A stretch of 56,023 bases of DNA from NCBI GenBank assembly GCA_021797825.1, contig JAJZZA010000014.1:1-56023 (forward strand). The letters run 5' to 3'. Below the pieces are notes generated by a model that worked only from the letters and a program-made list of their open reading frames with translations, made no database searches and was not told where the DNA came from. The position numbers were made by a program, and so were the translations under genes. This document shows, in pieces, positions 36,154 through 45,403 of this stretch (positions are counted from its first letter, which is position 1; each line of letters starts with the position of its first letter). The stretch comes from Bacillota bacterium (GTDB lineage Bacteria; Bacillota; Sulfobacillia; Sulfobacillales; Sulfobacillaceae).

Positions 36154-36972
36154 ATGCGTGAAGCGCGAGTCTATATCGTGTCGGATTCCCTCGGCGAAAC
36201 CGCCGAGCGGGTGGCTCACGGAGCCGCCATACAATTTCAGCACGATGCGGCCATTCACATCATTCGGGTGCCCCACCTCGCGGATGCAACGGGCGTGGAG
36301 CACATCGTCGAACAGGCCAGCCAGGGTCCGGCGGTGATTGTCTACACCATGGTGCGTCCCGAATTGCGCGCCCTGTTGGCCCAGCTGGCGGGCGAACGCA
36401 ACATCAAACATGTGGATGTGCTGGGTCCCATGCTGGAAGCGTTAGAGACGCAGTTGGGCGTCTCGCCGCGCTTGATTCCCGGTCTTAGCCATCAACTTGA
36501 CCAGGAGTACTTTGCCCGGGTGGAGGCCATTGATTTTGCCGTGAAATATGACGACGGCAAGGATCCGCGCGGCATCCGCCAGGCCGACGTGGTGTTGCTG
36601 GGGGTCTCCAGAACCTCAAAAACCCCGGTGAGTCTCTACCTGGCCAATCATCGGCTTAAGGTCGCCAATGTGCCGCTGGTGCCGGAAGTACCGGTTCCCA
36701 GCGAGGTGTTTACGGATGGACGCAAGAAGGCGGTCGGGCTGATTATCGATGCGGAGGTCTTGATGGGTATCCGCCAGCAGCGGCTCAAGAGTCTGGGGCT
36801 GGCGGCGCGAGCCCAATATGCCAGCATGGAGCGGATTATGTCGGAGCTGGATTACGCCTGGGATACGTACAACCGGCTGAAATGTCCCGTGATCGACGTG
36901 AGCAATCACGCGGTGGAAGAAACCGCTACGCGGGTCTTGGAACTTCACAGACAAGGAGGCATCGGGTCATGA
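36154..36972 (+). CDS. yqfL: Pyruvate, phosphate dikinase regulatory protein (bifunctional kinase/pyrophosphorylase)
   Basis: A 272-residue DUF299-family protein that inactivates PPDK by ADP-dependent phosphorylation of its active-site threonine and reactivates it by phosphorolysis. Landmarks are YIVSDSLGETAE near the start, the P-loop-like GVSRTSKTP and LANHRLKVANVPLVPE. Its stop overlaps the ATG of ppdK (ATGA), so enzyme and regulator are translated together. The direct coupling makes the PPDK target assignment firm, as opposed to PEP synthase. Confidence 0.94.
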   Translation: MREARVYIVSDSLGETAERVAHGAAIQFQHDAAIHIIRVPHLADATGVEHIVEQASQGPAVIVYTMVRPELRALLAQLAGERNIKHVDVLGPMLEALETQLGVSPRLIPGLSHQLDQEYFARVEAIDFAVKYDDGKDPRGIRQADVVLLGVSRTSKTPVSLYLANHRLKVANVPLVPEVPVPSEVFTDGRKKAVGLIIDAEVLMGIRQQRLKSLGLAARAQYASMERIMSELDYAWDTYNRLKCPVIDVSNHAVEETATRVLELHRQGGIGS

Positions 36973-39611
36973 CGCGCTATGTTTATCCATTTGCTGAAGG
37001 GGACGGCCGCAACCGTGCGCTTTTGGGCGGCAAGGGGGCCGGATTGGCCGAGATGAGCCGAATTGGGCTGCCGGTTCCGCCCGGTTTTACGATTACCACC
37101 GAGGCGTCTATTGCGGCGCAAGCGCTCGGCGGATTCCCGGACGGGATGATGGACCAAGTCTGGGAAGCGCTTGAGCGGCTTGAAACGACGGCGGGCAAGC
37201 GCTTGGGGGATGCGGCCCGGCCGCTCCTGGTTTCCGTGCGGTCCGGGGCTCCGGTGTCCATGCCCGGCATGATGGATACGGTGCTTAATCTCGGGTTGAA
37301 CCAGACTGTGCTGGAGGGACTTGCCCGGTTGACGAAGAACCGGCGGTTTGCGCTCGACAGCTATCGCCGGTTCATCCAGATGTTTGGCAACGTGGTCATG
37401 CGGATGGAACACAATCGGTTCGAAGAGATTTTAGAGCAGGTCAAATCTCAAGCCCAGGTGGCCATTGATACGGAATTGTCCGAAGAGCGGCTGGAGCAAA
37501 TCATTGACCGCTACCTGGCACTGGTGGCGTCGGCCACCGGTCGTCCGTTTCCGAGTGATCCCCGCGAACAGCTGACGATGGCGATTCAAGCGGTGTTCGA
37601 GTCGTGGAAAAACCCGCGCGCGGTGGTCTACCGCCGGTTGAACAAGATTGCGGATACGCTCGGCACGGCCGTCAATGTGCAGTCCATGGTGTTTGGCAAT
37701 ATGGGGAATACCTCTGCCACCGGGGTGCTCTTTACCCGCAATCCCAACACCGGCGAGCCGGGAATGTACGGCGAGTACCTGACCAACGCGCAGGGGGAAG
37801 ACGTGGTGGCCGGAATCCGGACTCCGAAGTCCATGGATTTGATGATTGCCGAAATGCCCTCCACCCACCGGCAATTGACGGAGGTGTGCGCCTTGCTCGA
37901 ACGCCATTACCATGATATGCAAGACATCGAGTTTACCGTGGAACGCGAGACGCTCTATCTTCTGCAAACCCGCGCCGGCAAACGCACCGCCCGCGCCGCG
38001 GTGAAAATCGCGGTCGATATGGCGCACGAAGGATTGATTGCCAAACACGAGGCCTTGTTGCGGGTTGATCCCGATCAGGTGGCGCGACTGTTGTATCGGC
38101 AAGTGGATCCGGCGGCTGAGGTTACCGTGTTGGCCCAGGGACTGCCCGCTTCCCCGGGAGCCGCGGCAGGGCAGGTGGTATTTACTGCGGATGAGGCCGA
38201 GCGCCGGGGCAATCAGGGTCAGGCCGTGATATTGGTGCGTCCGGAAACGACCCCGGACGACATTCACGGCATGGTGGCCGCGCAAGGGGTGCTGACCAGC
38301 CGGGGAGGGATGACGTCGCATGCGGCGATTGTTGCCCGGGGCATGGGCAAGCCGGCGGTCACCGGCTGCGAGGCGGTGCGGATCAATCTGGAGCAGGAGT
38401 ACTTTGTGGTGGAGGGGACGCGCATCGACCGCGATGCGGTGATTACCATCGATGGCGCGACCGGACGGGTCATCATTGGCCCCGTTCCCACCATCGAGCC
38501 CTCGTTATCGGCGGAGTTTACGGAATTGCTGGAGTGGGCGGATGAGACCAAACGCTTGGGGGTCGAGGCCAATGCGGACACGCCGGAAGATGCCGGCAAG
38601 GCCCGTGAATTTGGCGCCCGGGGGATTGGGCTCTGTCGAACCGAGCATATGTTTATGGGACAGGATCGATTGCCGGTAATGCAGGAGATGATTCTGGCGG
38701 AAACCGTGGATGAGCGGCGGGAGGCTCTGCAAAAACTTTTGCCGATGCAGCAAGCCGATTTCTATGGGATCTTAAAAGCCATGGACGGGTTTGCGGTGAC
38801 GATCCGGCTCCTCGACCCCCCGCTGCACGAGTTCTTGCCGGACATCTCCGAGACCCAAACGCTTTTGGCCAGAGCCCGCGCCGCCAATCAGGCCGAAGAC
38901 ATCCGGCGTTTGGACGCCGTATTGCGCCGTACCCGCGCCCTCTATGAATTCAATCCGATGTTGGGCTTCCGGGGCGTGCGGCTCGGAATTGTCTATCCCG
39001 AAATTTACGCCATGCAGGCCCGCGCGATCTTTCAAGCACAGGCGGCTCTTTTAGGTGAGGGTTATCATCCTGCAGTCGAGGTGATGATCCCTTTGGTGGG
39101 AATCCCGGCGGAATTGGAGGCCATGCGGGATTTGGTGGCGACGACCAATCAGGCGGTGCGCGTCGAAACCGGCCAAGCCCTGCCGTACCATATCGGCACC
39201 ATGATCGAGGTTCCGCGAGCCGCACTGGTTGCCGGCACCATTGCGCAGGCGGCAGAATTTTTTTCATTCGGCACCAATGATTTGACCCAGACAACATTTG
39301 GATTTAGCCGCGACGACGCCGAAAGCAAGTTCTTGCCGGCCTACCTGGCTGACAAGATCTTGCCGGAAAACCCTTTTATGGTCTTGGACCGGGAAGGGGT
39401 GGGCCGGTTGATTGAAGTGGCGGTGGCGGACGGAAGAGCAGTCCGTCCCGGACTGCGAGTCGGCATCTGCGGGGAGCACGGCGGCGAGCCCTCCTCGATT
39501 GAGTTTTGCCATAGGATCGGTCTTGACTACGTCAGTTGTTCCCCCTATCGTGTGCCGGTGGCCCGTTTGTCGGCGGCGCAAGCCGCCCTCCGCGAGGTTA
39601 ACGAAAAATGA
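36969..39611 (+). CDS. ppdK: Pyruvate, phosphate dikinase
   Basis: An 880-residue enzyme interconverting pyruvate + ATP + Pi and PEP + AMP + PPi. It has an N-terminal nucleotide-binding domain (LLGGKGAGLAEMSRIGLPVPPGF), a central phosphohistidine domain with GGMTSHAAIVARGMGKPAV (catalytic His and the adjacent Thr modified by the regulator) and a C-terminal PEP/pyruvate TIM barrel (ARGIGLCRTEHMF, GTNDLTQ, GICGEHGG). Length is typical. ATG 36969 overlaps the stop of the regulator. Downstream a 183-bp gap leads to dnaG. Confidence 0.97.
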   Translation: MTRYVYPFAEGDGRNRALLGGKGAGLAEMSRIGLPVPPGFTITTEASIAAQALGGFPDGMMDQVWEALERLETTAGKRLGDAARPLLVSVRSGAPVSMPGMMDTVLNLGLNQTVLEGLARLTKNRRFALDSYRRFIQMFGNVVMRMEHNRFEEILEQVKSQAQVAIDTELSEERLEQIIDRYLALVASATGRPFPSDPREQLTMAIQAVFESWKNPRAVVYRRLNKIADTLGTAVNVQSMVFGNMGNTSATGVLFTRNPNTGEPGMYGEYLTNAQGEDVVAGIRTPKSMDLMIAEMPSTHRQLTEVCALLERHYHDMQDIEFTVERETLYLLQTRAGKRTARAAVKIAVDMAHEGLIAKHEALLRVDPDQVARLLYRQVDPAAEVTVLAQGLPASPGAAAGQVVFTADEAERRGNQGQAVILVRPETTPDDIHGMVAAQGVLTSRGGMTSHAAIVARGMGKPAVTGCEAVRINLEQEYFVVEGTRIDRDAVITIDGATGRVIIGPVPTIEPSLSAEFTELLEWADETKRLGVEANADTPEDAGKAREFGARGIGLCRTEHMFMGQDRLPVMQEMILAETVDERREALQKLLPMQQADFYGILKAMDGFAVTIRLLDPPLHEFLPDISETQTLLARARAANQAEDIRRLDAVLRRTRALYEFNPMLGFRGVRLGIVYPEIYAMQARAIFQAQAALLGEGYHPAVEVMIPLVGIPAELEAMRDLVATTNQAVRVETGQALPYHIGTMIEVPRAALVAGTIAQAAEFFSFGTNDLTQTTFGFSRDDAESKFLPAYLADKILPENPFMVLDREGVGRLIEVAVADGRAVRPGLRVGICGEHGGEPSSIEFCHRIGLDYVSCSPYRVPVARLSAAQAALREVNEK

Positions 39612-39794
39612 CGCCGCGTCCTGCCAGCGGGGAATGCGCCGGACGCCGGTGAGATCCCCTCCCGGCCCGGGCAGGGCTTTCCCCGCACGGTCGAAAAAAC
39701 GGGGGCGATGGGTCGCGACAAAACCCCTGGACAAGCAGGAAATTTTCGATCGGTGGCGAATTTTTATGGGCATGGGTTAAGGGGGATCCCCGCG

Positions 39795-41582
39795 ATGGCA
39801 TTTCATGACCGGGATAGCTGGGCGGATTCTGTGCGGCAGGCCACAAATATTGTCGAGGTTGTGGGCCGGCACGTCAGCTTGAAGCGGAAAGGTCGCCATT
39901 ATTGGGGACTCTGTCCCTTTCATAAGGAGCGCACCCCGTCTTTTAGCGTCGATCCGGAACAACAGCTATACTATTGTTTTGGATGTCACAAGGGCGGAAA
40001 TGTGTTCACGTTTGTGATGGATGTGGAAGGCCTTGGCTTTGTGCAAACGGTGGAGTCGCTGGCCGACGCGGCCGGGATTCCCCGCCCCGCCCTCAAGCGA
40101 TCTGATGCCGGCGCCGACCGTGCGGAACGGCTTAGGGCGGTGATGGAATGGGTCCAAGAGTACTTTGTCGGCAGCCCGACGGAGCGTCCGGATAGCTGGA
40201 GGCGGTATTTGGACGGGCGTCGGGTTTCGGAGGAATCGCGCCGCCGTTTTGGTTTGGGATGGGCTCCGGACCGCTGGGACGGGTTGGTCCAGTTCTTGAC
40301 CCGGCGGGGCGTTTTAGCGGGTGAGATGGAGGCCGCGGGCGTGGTGGTCAAGCGCCGCGACGGGACCGGGTTGGTTGATCGGTGGCGAGGCCGACTCATG
40401 TTTCCGATTTGGGACGCCACGGGAAAGATTGTGGCATTTGGGGGACGGAGTCTGGTTGCCGGTCAAGAACCTAAATACCTGAATTCTCCAGATACCGACC
40501 TGTTCCACAAGGGAAGGCTTTTGTACGGTGCCCACCTGGCGCGGCCGGCCTGGCGCAATGGCGAAGCCCCGTTGTTGGTTGAAGGCTATTTTGATGTGCT
40601 GGCGTTTCACGCGGCCGGCGTCAGCCGGGCAGTGGCGTCTTTGGGAACAGCCCTGACCGAAGTTCAGGCGCAGTATTTGCGGCGATTCCACGAAGCGGTG
40701 GATTTGTGCTATGACCGGGACCCGGCCGGCCAAGATGCCACGCGTCGTGCGTATCTGATTCTGTCCGCCGCCGGCATCAAGGTCAACGTCTTGCAATTGC
40801 CGGCCGGGAAAGATCCGGCCGAACTGCTGGAATCGCAAGGGGTTGATGCGCTGCGGGCCGTGTCGGGAACCGCCCGTCCTTATCTTGAGGATGTGTTGGA
40901 CAGCGTGCGAGCCCGACCCGAGTTGGCCACCCCGCGCGGCAAAGCCGAGATTGTCCATGAGGTGCGGGCGGTGTGGCAAGCGATACCGGATGCGGTGGAA
41001 AAAATGGAGTATCTGGATGTCATTGCCAGGACCTTGCGTATACAGCCTAAAATTCTATCACAAGGTTTTGGGGTGACGCAAGGGGCCGAGCATACATTCG
41101 GAAAAAATAGGCATAATATGGAGGTAACGCCGGCTCCGTCGCGGTCGTTGCCCTCCATCGAAATCAGACTGCTGGCGACGGTGCTGGAACGTGGCGAAGG
41201 CTTGGACCGGGTGGTTGGGCAGATTCCGGAATGGGGCCAGCAGCCTGCGGTCGCCGCGGTCTTGGAGGCGGTGGCGCAAGGCATGCGGAAAAACAACCTG
41301 GCGATATGGGTGGAGCGTCTCGATGAGTCAGCCCGGGGTTTGGCACTCCAAGCCAATGCCTGTGCGGTTCCGGACGGAGGGGTAGAAGCAATCGACGAGT
41401 ATGTTCGGGCCATCAAGTACCGACGTTGCCAAACGCGGTGGGACGAGTTGAAAGAACGGATACGACAGGGTGACAGCAGCCCGGATTTGCTGGCCGAGGT
41501 GCAGTCCGTGCAGCAGCTGCTGCAACGGCAAAAGGCGGCCGCATGGGCTCCGGATCGTTCACGGATGGGAAAGGAGGGATGA
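39795..41582 (+). CDS. dnaG: DNA primase
   Basis: A 595-residue replicative primase. The N-terminal zinc-binding domain uses Cys40, His43, Cys61 and Cys64 (CPFH...CFGC). The TOPRIM catalytic core includes [12 protein letters not shown] and [10 protein letters not shown], and the C-terminal helicase-binding domain follows. ATG 39795 with AAGGGGG upstream gives the conserved start; the frame extends to 39708 without family sequence. It overlaps the region just before rpoD, forming the dnaG-rpoD macromolecular-synthesis unit (without rpsU, which is 19 kb upstream). Confidence 0.96.
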   Translation: MAFHDRDSWADSVRQATNIVEVVGRHVSLKRKGRHYWGLCPFHKERTPSFSVDPEQQLYYCFGCHKGGNVFTFVMDVEGLGFVQTVESLADAAGIPRPALKRSDAGADRAERLRAVMEWVQEYFVGSPTERPDSWRRYLDGRRVSEESRRRFGLGWAPDRWDGLVQFLTRRGVLAGEMEAAGVVVKRRDGTGLVDRWRGRLMFPIWDATGKIVAFGGRSLVAGQEPKYLNSPDTDLFHKGRLLYGAHLARPAWRNGEAPLLVEGYFDVLAFHAAGVSRAVASLGTALTEVQAQYLRRFHEAVDLCYDRDPAGQDATRRAYLILSAAGIKVNVLQLPAGKDPAELLESQGVDALRAVSGTARPYLEDVLDSVRARPELATPRGKAEIVHEVRAVWQAIPDAVEKMEYLDVIARTLRIQPKILSQGFGVTQGAEHTFGKNRHNMEVTPAPSRSLPSIEIRLLATVLERGEGLDRVVGQIPEWGQQPAVAAVLEAVAQGMRKNNLAIWVERLDESARGLALQANACAVPDGGVEAIDEYVRAIKYRRCQTRWDELKERIRQGDSSPDLLAEVQSVQQLLQRQKAAAWAPDRSRMGKEG

Positions 41583-41584
41583 CA

Positions 41585-42700
41585 ATGGCTCAGGGGAAAC
41601 GGGTAGTGCCGCAAATTGAAGAAGTCAAGGCGCTAATCCGCCGGGGACAGGAACGGGGCAAACTGTCCTACGGGGAAATTGTGGATACCCTGCAGTCGGT
41701 CGATCTTCCTCCCGACCAAATCGACAATATTTATGAGATGTTCGGTGAACTGGGGATTGAACTCGTCGGCGAACAGGAACCGGTTGAAGTCGTGGCGACA
41801 GCGACGACCGAGGCTGGGGGCCAAGAGGATGAAGAGATTCCCCGGGGAGATATTTCTGTTCCGGACGGGGTCACCATTGACGACCCCGTGCGCATGTATT
41901 TAAAGGAAATCGGGCGTGTTCCGCTGCTGAATGCGGAGGAAGAGGTCGAACTGGCCAAGCGGATTGAAGTCGGAGACGATGAGGCCAAGCGCAAACTGGC
42001 CGAAGCCAACCTCCGCTTGGTGGTCTCCATCGCCAAACGCTACGTGGGCCGTGGCATGTTGTTTCTCGATCTGATTCAAGAGGGCAATTTAGGACTCATC
42101 AAGGCCGTTGAGAAATTTGATTACCGCAAGGGATACAAGTTCAGCACCTATGCCACGTGGTGGATCCGGCAGGCCATTACCCGGGCGATTGCCGATCAGG
42201 CCCGAACCATCCGGATTCCCGTACACATGGTGGAGACGATTAACAAGTTGATTCGGGTGCAACGCCAATTGCTGCAGGAATATGGGCGCGACCCCAGCCC
42301 AGAAGAGATCGCCAAGGAAATGGGCATCACGGTGGAACGCGTGCGCGAGATTCTCAAGGTGGCGCAAGAGCCGGTGTCGCTGGAAACCCCGATTGGGGAA
42401 GAGGAGGATTCTCATTTGGGGGATTTTATTGAGGACGAGGATGCGCCGGCACCGGCCGAAGCCGCAGGCTATCAACTGCTCAAAGAGCAGTTGGAAGAGG
42501 TGCTGGACACGTTGACCAACCGTGAAGAAAAAGTGTTGCGTTTGCGTTTTGGCTTAAACGACGGCCGTGCCCGCACCTTGGAGGAAGTGGGCCAGGTATT
42601 CGGCGTGACGCGCGAGCGCATCCGCCAGATCGAAGCCAAAGCCTTGCGCAAGCTGCGCCATCCCACCCGGAGCAAAAAATTGAAGGATTATCTTGATTAG
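41585..42700 (+). CDS. rpoD: RNA polymerase primary sigma factor (SigA/RpoD)
   Basis: A 371-residue group 1 sigma factor, the size of B. subtilis SigA. A short region 1.1 is followed by region 1.2 ([17 protein letters not shown]), region 2 with [16 protein letters not shown] and [17 protein letters not shown] (-10 recognition), region 3 and region 4.2 with [20 protein letters not shown] (-35 recognition). AAAGGAGGG favours ATG 41585; another ATG at 41579 abuts the site. Consensus TTGACA/TATAAT promoters elsewhere in the window agree with this protein. Confidence 0.98.
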   Translation: MAQGKRVVPQIEEVKALIRRGQERGKLSYGEIVDTLQSVDLPPDQIDNIYEMFGELGIELVGEQEPVEVVATATTEAGGQEDEEIPRGDISVPDGVTIDDPVRMYLKEIGRVPLLNAEEEVELAKRIEVGDDEAKRKLAEANLRLVVSIAKRYVGRGMLFLDLIQEGNLGLIKAVEKFDYRKGYKFSTYATWWIRQAITRAIADQARTIRIPVHMVETINKLIRVQRQLLQEYGRDPSPEEIAKEMGITVERVREILKVAQEPVSLETPIGEEEDSHLGDFIEDEDAPAPAEAAGYQLLKEQLEEVLDTLTNREEKVLRLRFGLNDGRARTLEEVGQVFGVTRERIRQIEAKALRKLRHPTRSKKLKDYLD

Positions 42701-42706
42701 CATCGC

Positions 42707-42737
42707 CAGGCGGGCCCAATCACCGGGGCCTGCTTTG
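42707..42737 (+). terminator. Weak hairpin after rpoD
   Basis: CAGGC-GGG-CCC (42707-42717) can pair with GGGGCCTG (42725-42732) with a three-base bulge, followed by CTTTG. It is positioned directly after the rpoD stop but lacks a real T-run. Confidence 0.35.
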
Positions 42738-42864
42738 CATACGGGTCAAATGATGGGGTTACACTGCTCTTTATGAGGTGCGCTTTCATGCGTCTATCAT
42801 GTTTTCACGTTATCATGGCCGGCGTGGTGTGAAGAGAACGGATACCAAGAGGAGTTGATCCCCC

Positions 42865-44808
42865 ATCTGCGGGATAGCCGGAGTGTGGAAACGGCAGCGC
42901 CCGACGCGGCCACAAGAAATTGCGGGCATGCTGGAGGCGTTATGGCATCGGGGCCCGGACGACGAAGGCGTCTTTCATAGCCACCAGATGACTTTCGGGA
43001 TGCGCCGGCTGGCGGTTATGGACGTCGAATGCGGGAGGCAGCCGTATCGGTCCGAGGATGGTCGCGTGGTAGCGGTCTATAACGGGGAACTGTACAACTA
43101 TCCTGAACTAAAAGCCCTGGTCGAGGCGCGCGGTCATAAGCTTACCAGCCGAGCCGACGGCGAGGTGATCGTCCATCTTTATGAGGAATTTGGGTCGGAT
43201 TTTCTCTCCCGTTTAATTGGCATGTTTGCCCTGGCGCTGTGGGATACCAACCACGATCGGCTGTTGGTGGCCCGTGACCCAGTCGGGCAAAAACCCCTTT
43301 ATATCTGGGATCAGGGCAGCATGCTGGCCTTTTCCTCCGAACTGAAGGCCTTTCATCGCCTGGAGGAGTTTAGGGCGATAATCAATCCCCGGTTCCTCTC
43401 AGCCTATCTGGCTCATCGTTTTGTTCCCGCTCCCCACACGCTGCTGGAAGGCGTCAGCAAGCTCGCTCCGGGCGAGGCTTTGCTGGTGTCCCGCGACGGC
43501 CGCCGCCAGCGCTGGACATATTGGCAACCGCCGATGATTCCCGCCGACACCCCGCAGCAGATGGACGAATGGGTACAACGGCTTGACGACACCTTAAGCC
43601 GCGTGGTTGCTCGACACCTGCCGTCGGATGTGCCCATGGGCATCTTTTTGTCGGGAGGATTGGATTCCAGTCTGCTGGCTGCGCTGGCCGCCCGCCAAGG
43701 AGAGAAACTTGAGGCCTGGGCGGCGGTGTTTCCGGATGACTATCCGGGTTACGATGAATCTCCCTTTGCCGAACGGGTGGCGGCGGAACTCGGGCTGGAG
43801 CTCCATCGCATTCCGGTTGATTGGCTTATTACGCCCGACCGTCTGCGCGAACTGGCTTATGTGATGGATGAACCCATGGCCGATCCGACCGTGTTGCCGC
43901 TGGACGGTTTGGCTCGGGCGGCCGCCGACAAGGAAACGGTCATGTTGTCGGGCGAAGGCGCCGATGAAATTTTCGCGGGATACGCCGGCTACGGGGAAGT
44001 GGCGAGCTTGCGGCGCCTCAGTCGGATCCCGCGGCCCGTCCGCGATCTGTGGATTGCGCGCGGTTGGCCCGGAGCGGGAGCTTTTCGGCGTGTGCACGAG
44101 CCGCTGGCCGAGCGCTATCGGGGCGTGGGCTTTACATTTAGCCCGGATGAACAGATCTTCCTATTGGATGCCTCGCTGGTGACTTCGGATCGTTCGGCCG
44201 CGGTGCGCGATTACTGGGAGGCCGCATCCGGGGCCGGTCTTGACCCGATGCAAATGATGCAGGGATTTGATGTCCGCTGGTTCTTACCCGATGACGTGCT
44301 GCTCAAGGCCGACCGGATTGGCATGCATTATCATTTGGAGGTTCGGGTTCCCTTTTGCGATCCGGAATTGGTAACCTTGGCAATGACCATGCCTCCACAG
44401 ATTCGGCGAAACGCGCGGGAAGACAAACGGGTCTTGCGAAAGGTTGCGGATCGTTATTTGCCCTCGCAAATTGTTCATCGCCCCAAACGGGGATTTCCCA
44501 CACCGTTGACCCAGTTGATGGCCGGCCCGCTGCGCGAAATGGCCTGGGACGTGCTGGCGGGCGACCGGTGGCGCGAGCGCGGCTGGTTTCGTGTCCAACC
44601 GGTGCGCGCGTTGTTGGAGGCGATGGGACCAAACAACCCCACCGCCGCCAGGCAGGTATATGCTTTGCTCATGCTGGAATTGTGGCTGGAAGAGGTTGCC
44701 GAAATCCAGCCCGCTTACTCCAGAACGTCTTCCATTTCTAGCCCGTTGGAGACGGGGAGCGCGACCGGGAACGTCAATCTGCCGGGTGGTGCCGCCATGA
44801 GGTCATAA
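42865..44808 (+). CDS. asnB: Asparagine synthase (glutamine-hydrolysing), apparent AUC start codon
   Basis: A 647-residue AsnB-type enzyme with an N-terminal Ntn glutaminase (CGIAGVW..., WHRGPDDEG, YNGELYNY, SRADGEVI) and a C-terminal PP-loop synthetase (SGGLDSS at ~263-269, LSGEGADEIFAGY). The catalytic Cys must be residue 2. It is encoded at 42868 and is preceded by ATC 42865; an in-frame TGA at 42856 leaves only TCC, CCC and ATC upstream. AGAGGAG lies ten bases before ATC. The first conventional start (GTG 42883) would remove the nucleophile. So initiation at AUC, or a base error for ATG, is implied. The 3' end overlaps the DUF2508 gene by 94 bp. Confidence 0.88.
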   Translation: MCGIAGVWKRQRPTRPQEIAGMLEALWHRGPDDEGVFHSHQMTFGMRRLAVMDVECGRQPYRSEDGRVVAVYNGELYNYPELKALVEARGHKLTSRADGEVIVHLYEEFGSDFLSRLIGMFALALWDTNHDRLLVARDPVGQKPLYIWDQGSMLAFSSELKAFHRLEEFRAIINPRFLSAYLAHRFVPAPHTLLEGVSKLAPGEALLVSRDGRRQRWTYWQPPMIPADTPQQMDEWVQRLDDTLSRVVARHLPSDVPMGIFLSGGLDSSLLAALAARQGEKLEAWAAVFPDDYPGYDESPFAERVAAELGLELHRIPVDWLITPDRLRELAYVMDEPMADPTVLPLDGLARAAADKETVMLSGEGADEIFAGYAGYGEVASLRRLSRIPRPVRDLWIARGWPGAGAFRRVHEPLAERYRGVGFTFSPDEQIFLLDASLVTSDRSAAVRDYWEAASGAGLDPMQMMQGFDVRWFLPDDVLLKADRIGMHYHLEVRVPFCDPELVTLAMTMPPQIRRNAREDKRVLRKVADRYLPSQIVHRPKRGFPTPLTQLMAGPLREMAWDVLAGDRWRERGWFRVQPVRALLEAMGPNNPTAARQVYALLMLELWLEEVAEIQPAYSRTSSISSPLETGSATGNVNLPGGAAMRS

Positions 44809-44972
44809 CCCAACGCTTGCCGAGCCTGCCGGACCAGAAGACGAACGTTTTCCTCAGCCGCTTGCAATTGGTAGATGGCGTAATCGCAGTAATCGCCCGC
44901 GGCGTACAAGAAAGCGGTTTCCGCATTGTCGCGGGCGCTAACCGCCTCTTTTAAAGCTTGTTGCCAATTCAT
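44715..44972 (-). CDS. DUF2508 (YaaL-like) small protein
   Basis: An 85-residue helical protein. ALKEAVSARDNAETAF and CDYAIYQLQAAEENVRLLVRQ match the pattern of DUF2508/YaaL proteins (ExxxAxxxF, DYAIYxLxAAxxxYxYLLxxA). That family is found near recR in Firmicutes; its function is unknown. GGGGAGGGG shortly before ATG 44972 is a strong binding site, supporting reality of this gene over the antisense tail of asnB. It is convergent with asnB and overlaps its last 94 bp. Confidence 0.65.
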   Translation of the reverse strand: MNWQQALKEAVSARDNAETAFLYAAGDYCDYAIYQLQAAEENVRLLVRQARQALGYDLMAAPPGRLTFPVALPVSNGLEMEDVLE

Positions 44973-45403
44973 GGATCACCCCTCCCCTTTTTCATGATAT
45001 GCCAGAAAATGCCGATTATGATTGTTGGCAAAACTTTCTGTACCCGGACTGCAGGGATGGATTCCGCTGCTGTCTGTCCACTTGCCCGGAACAACGAGGG
45101 TGAAAACCCGTCGTGCAATGTTTTGGGGGAGCGCAACGTCCCGCGGGTTTGTGATCATGGTCACGACGCCGGCGCGGAGAAGACGCTAAAACAGAAGCCG
45201 AGGTGTTTATACGAGATCGCAGGCGAACCGTCCGCCTTGCTCTGACGAATGTCGCCCGTCGCGGGCGACCGGGCAGTCATTGCGACGCCCCCTCATCGCA
45301 GGCGGGGATTGCACCGGTTTTTGCCGGACAAGGTCTGCAATTCTAGAGAATGCGGCCGGGAGCTGGGTTTTTGGTGGGGGGGACGCTGTTGACGAGGGAT
45401 GAC
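44973..45403. other. Regulatory intergenic region before the 12-TM protein gene
   Basis: About 430 bp without a convincing ORF between divergent genes. It holds a CRP/FNR-like palindrome (45150-45165), a possible -10 (TATACG, 45208-45213) and a perfect 8-bp hairpin GTCGCCCG-TCG-CGGGCGAC (45251-45269) that could act in the leader. Confidence 0.5.
45150..45165. promoter_or_regulatory. CRP/FNR-family binding site candidate
   Basis: TGTGA-TCATGG-TCACG matches the CRP/FNR-type consensus TGTGA-N6-TCACA at nine of ten positions. Its centre is about 60 bp before the predicted transcription start if TATACG (45208-45213) is the -10, the classical class I activator position. Control of the downstream membrane protein by a redox- or ligand-sensing CRP/FNR regulator is inferred. 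Confidence 0.5.

Noticed and set aside
37431-38321. 296-codon minus-strand open frame inside ppdK
   Set aside because: Antisense to a highly conserved enzyme gene; no coding character.
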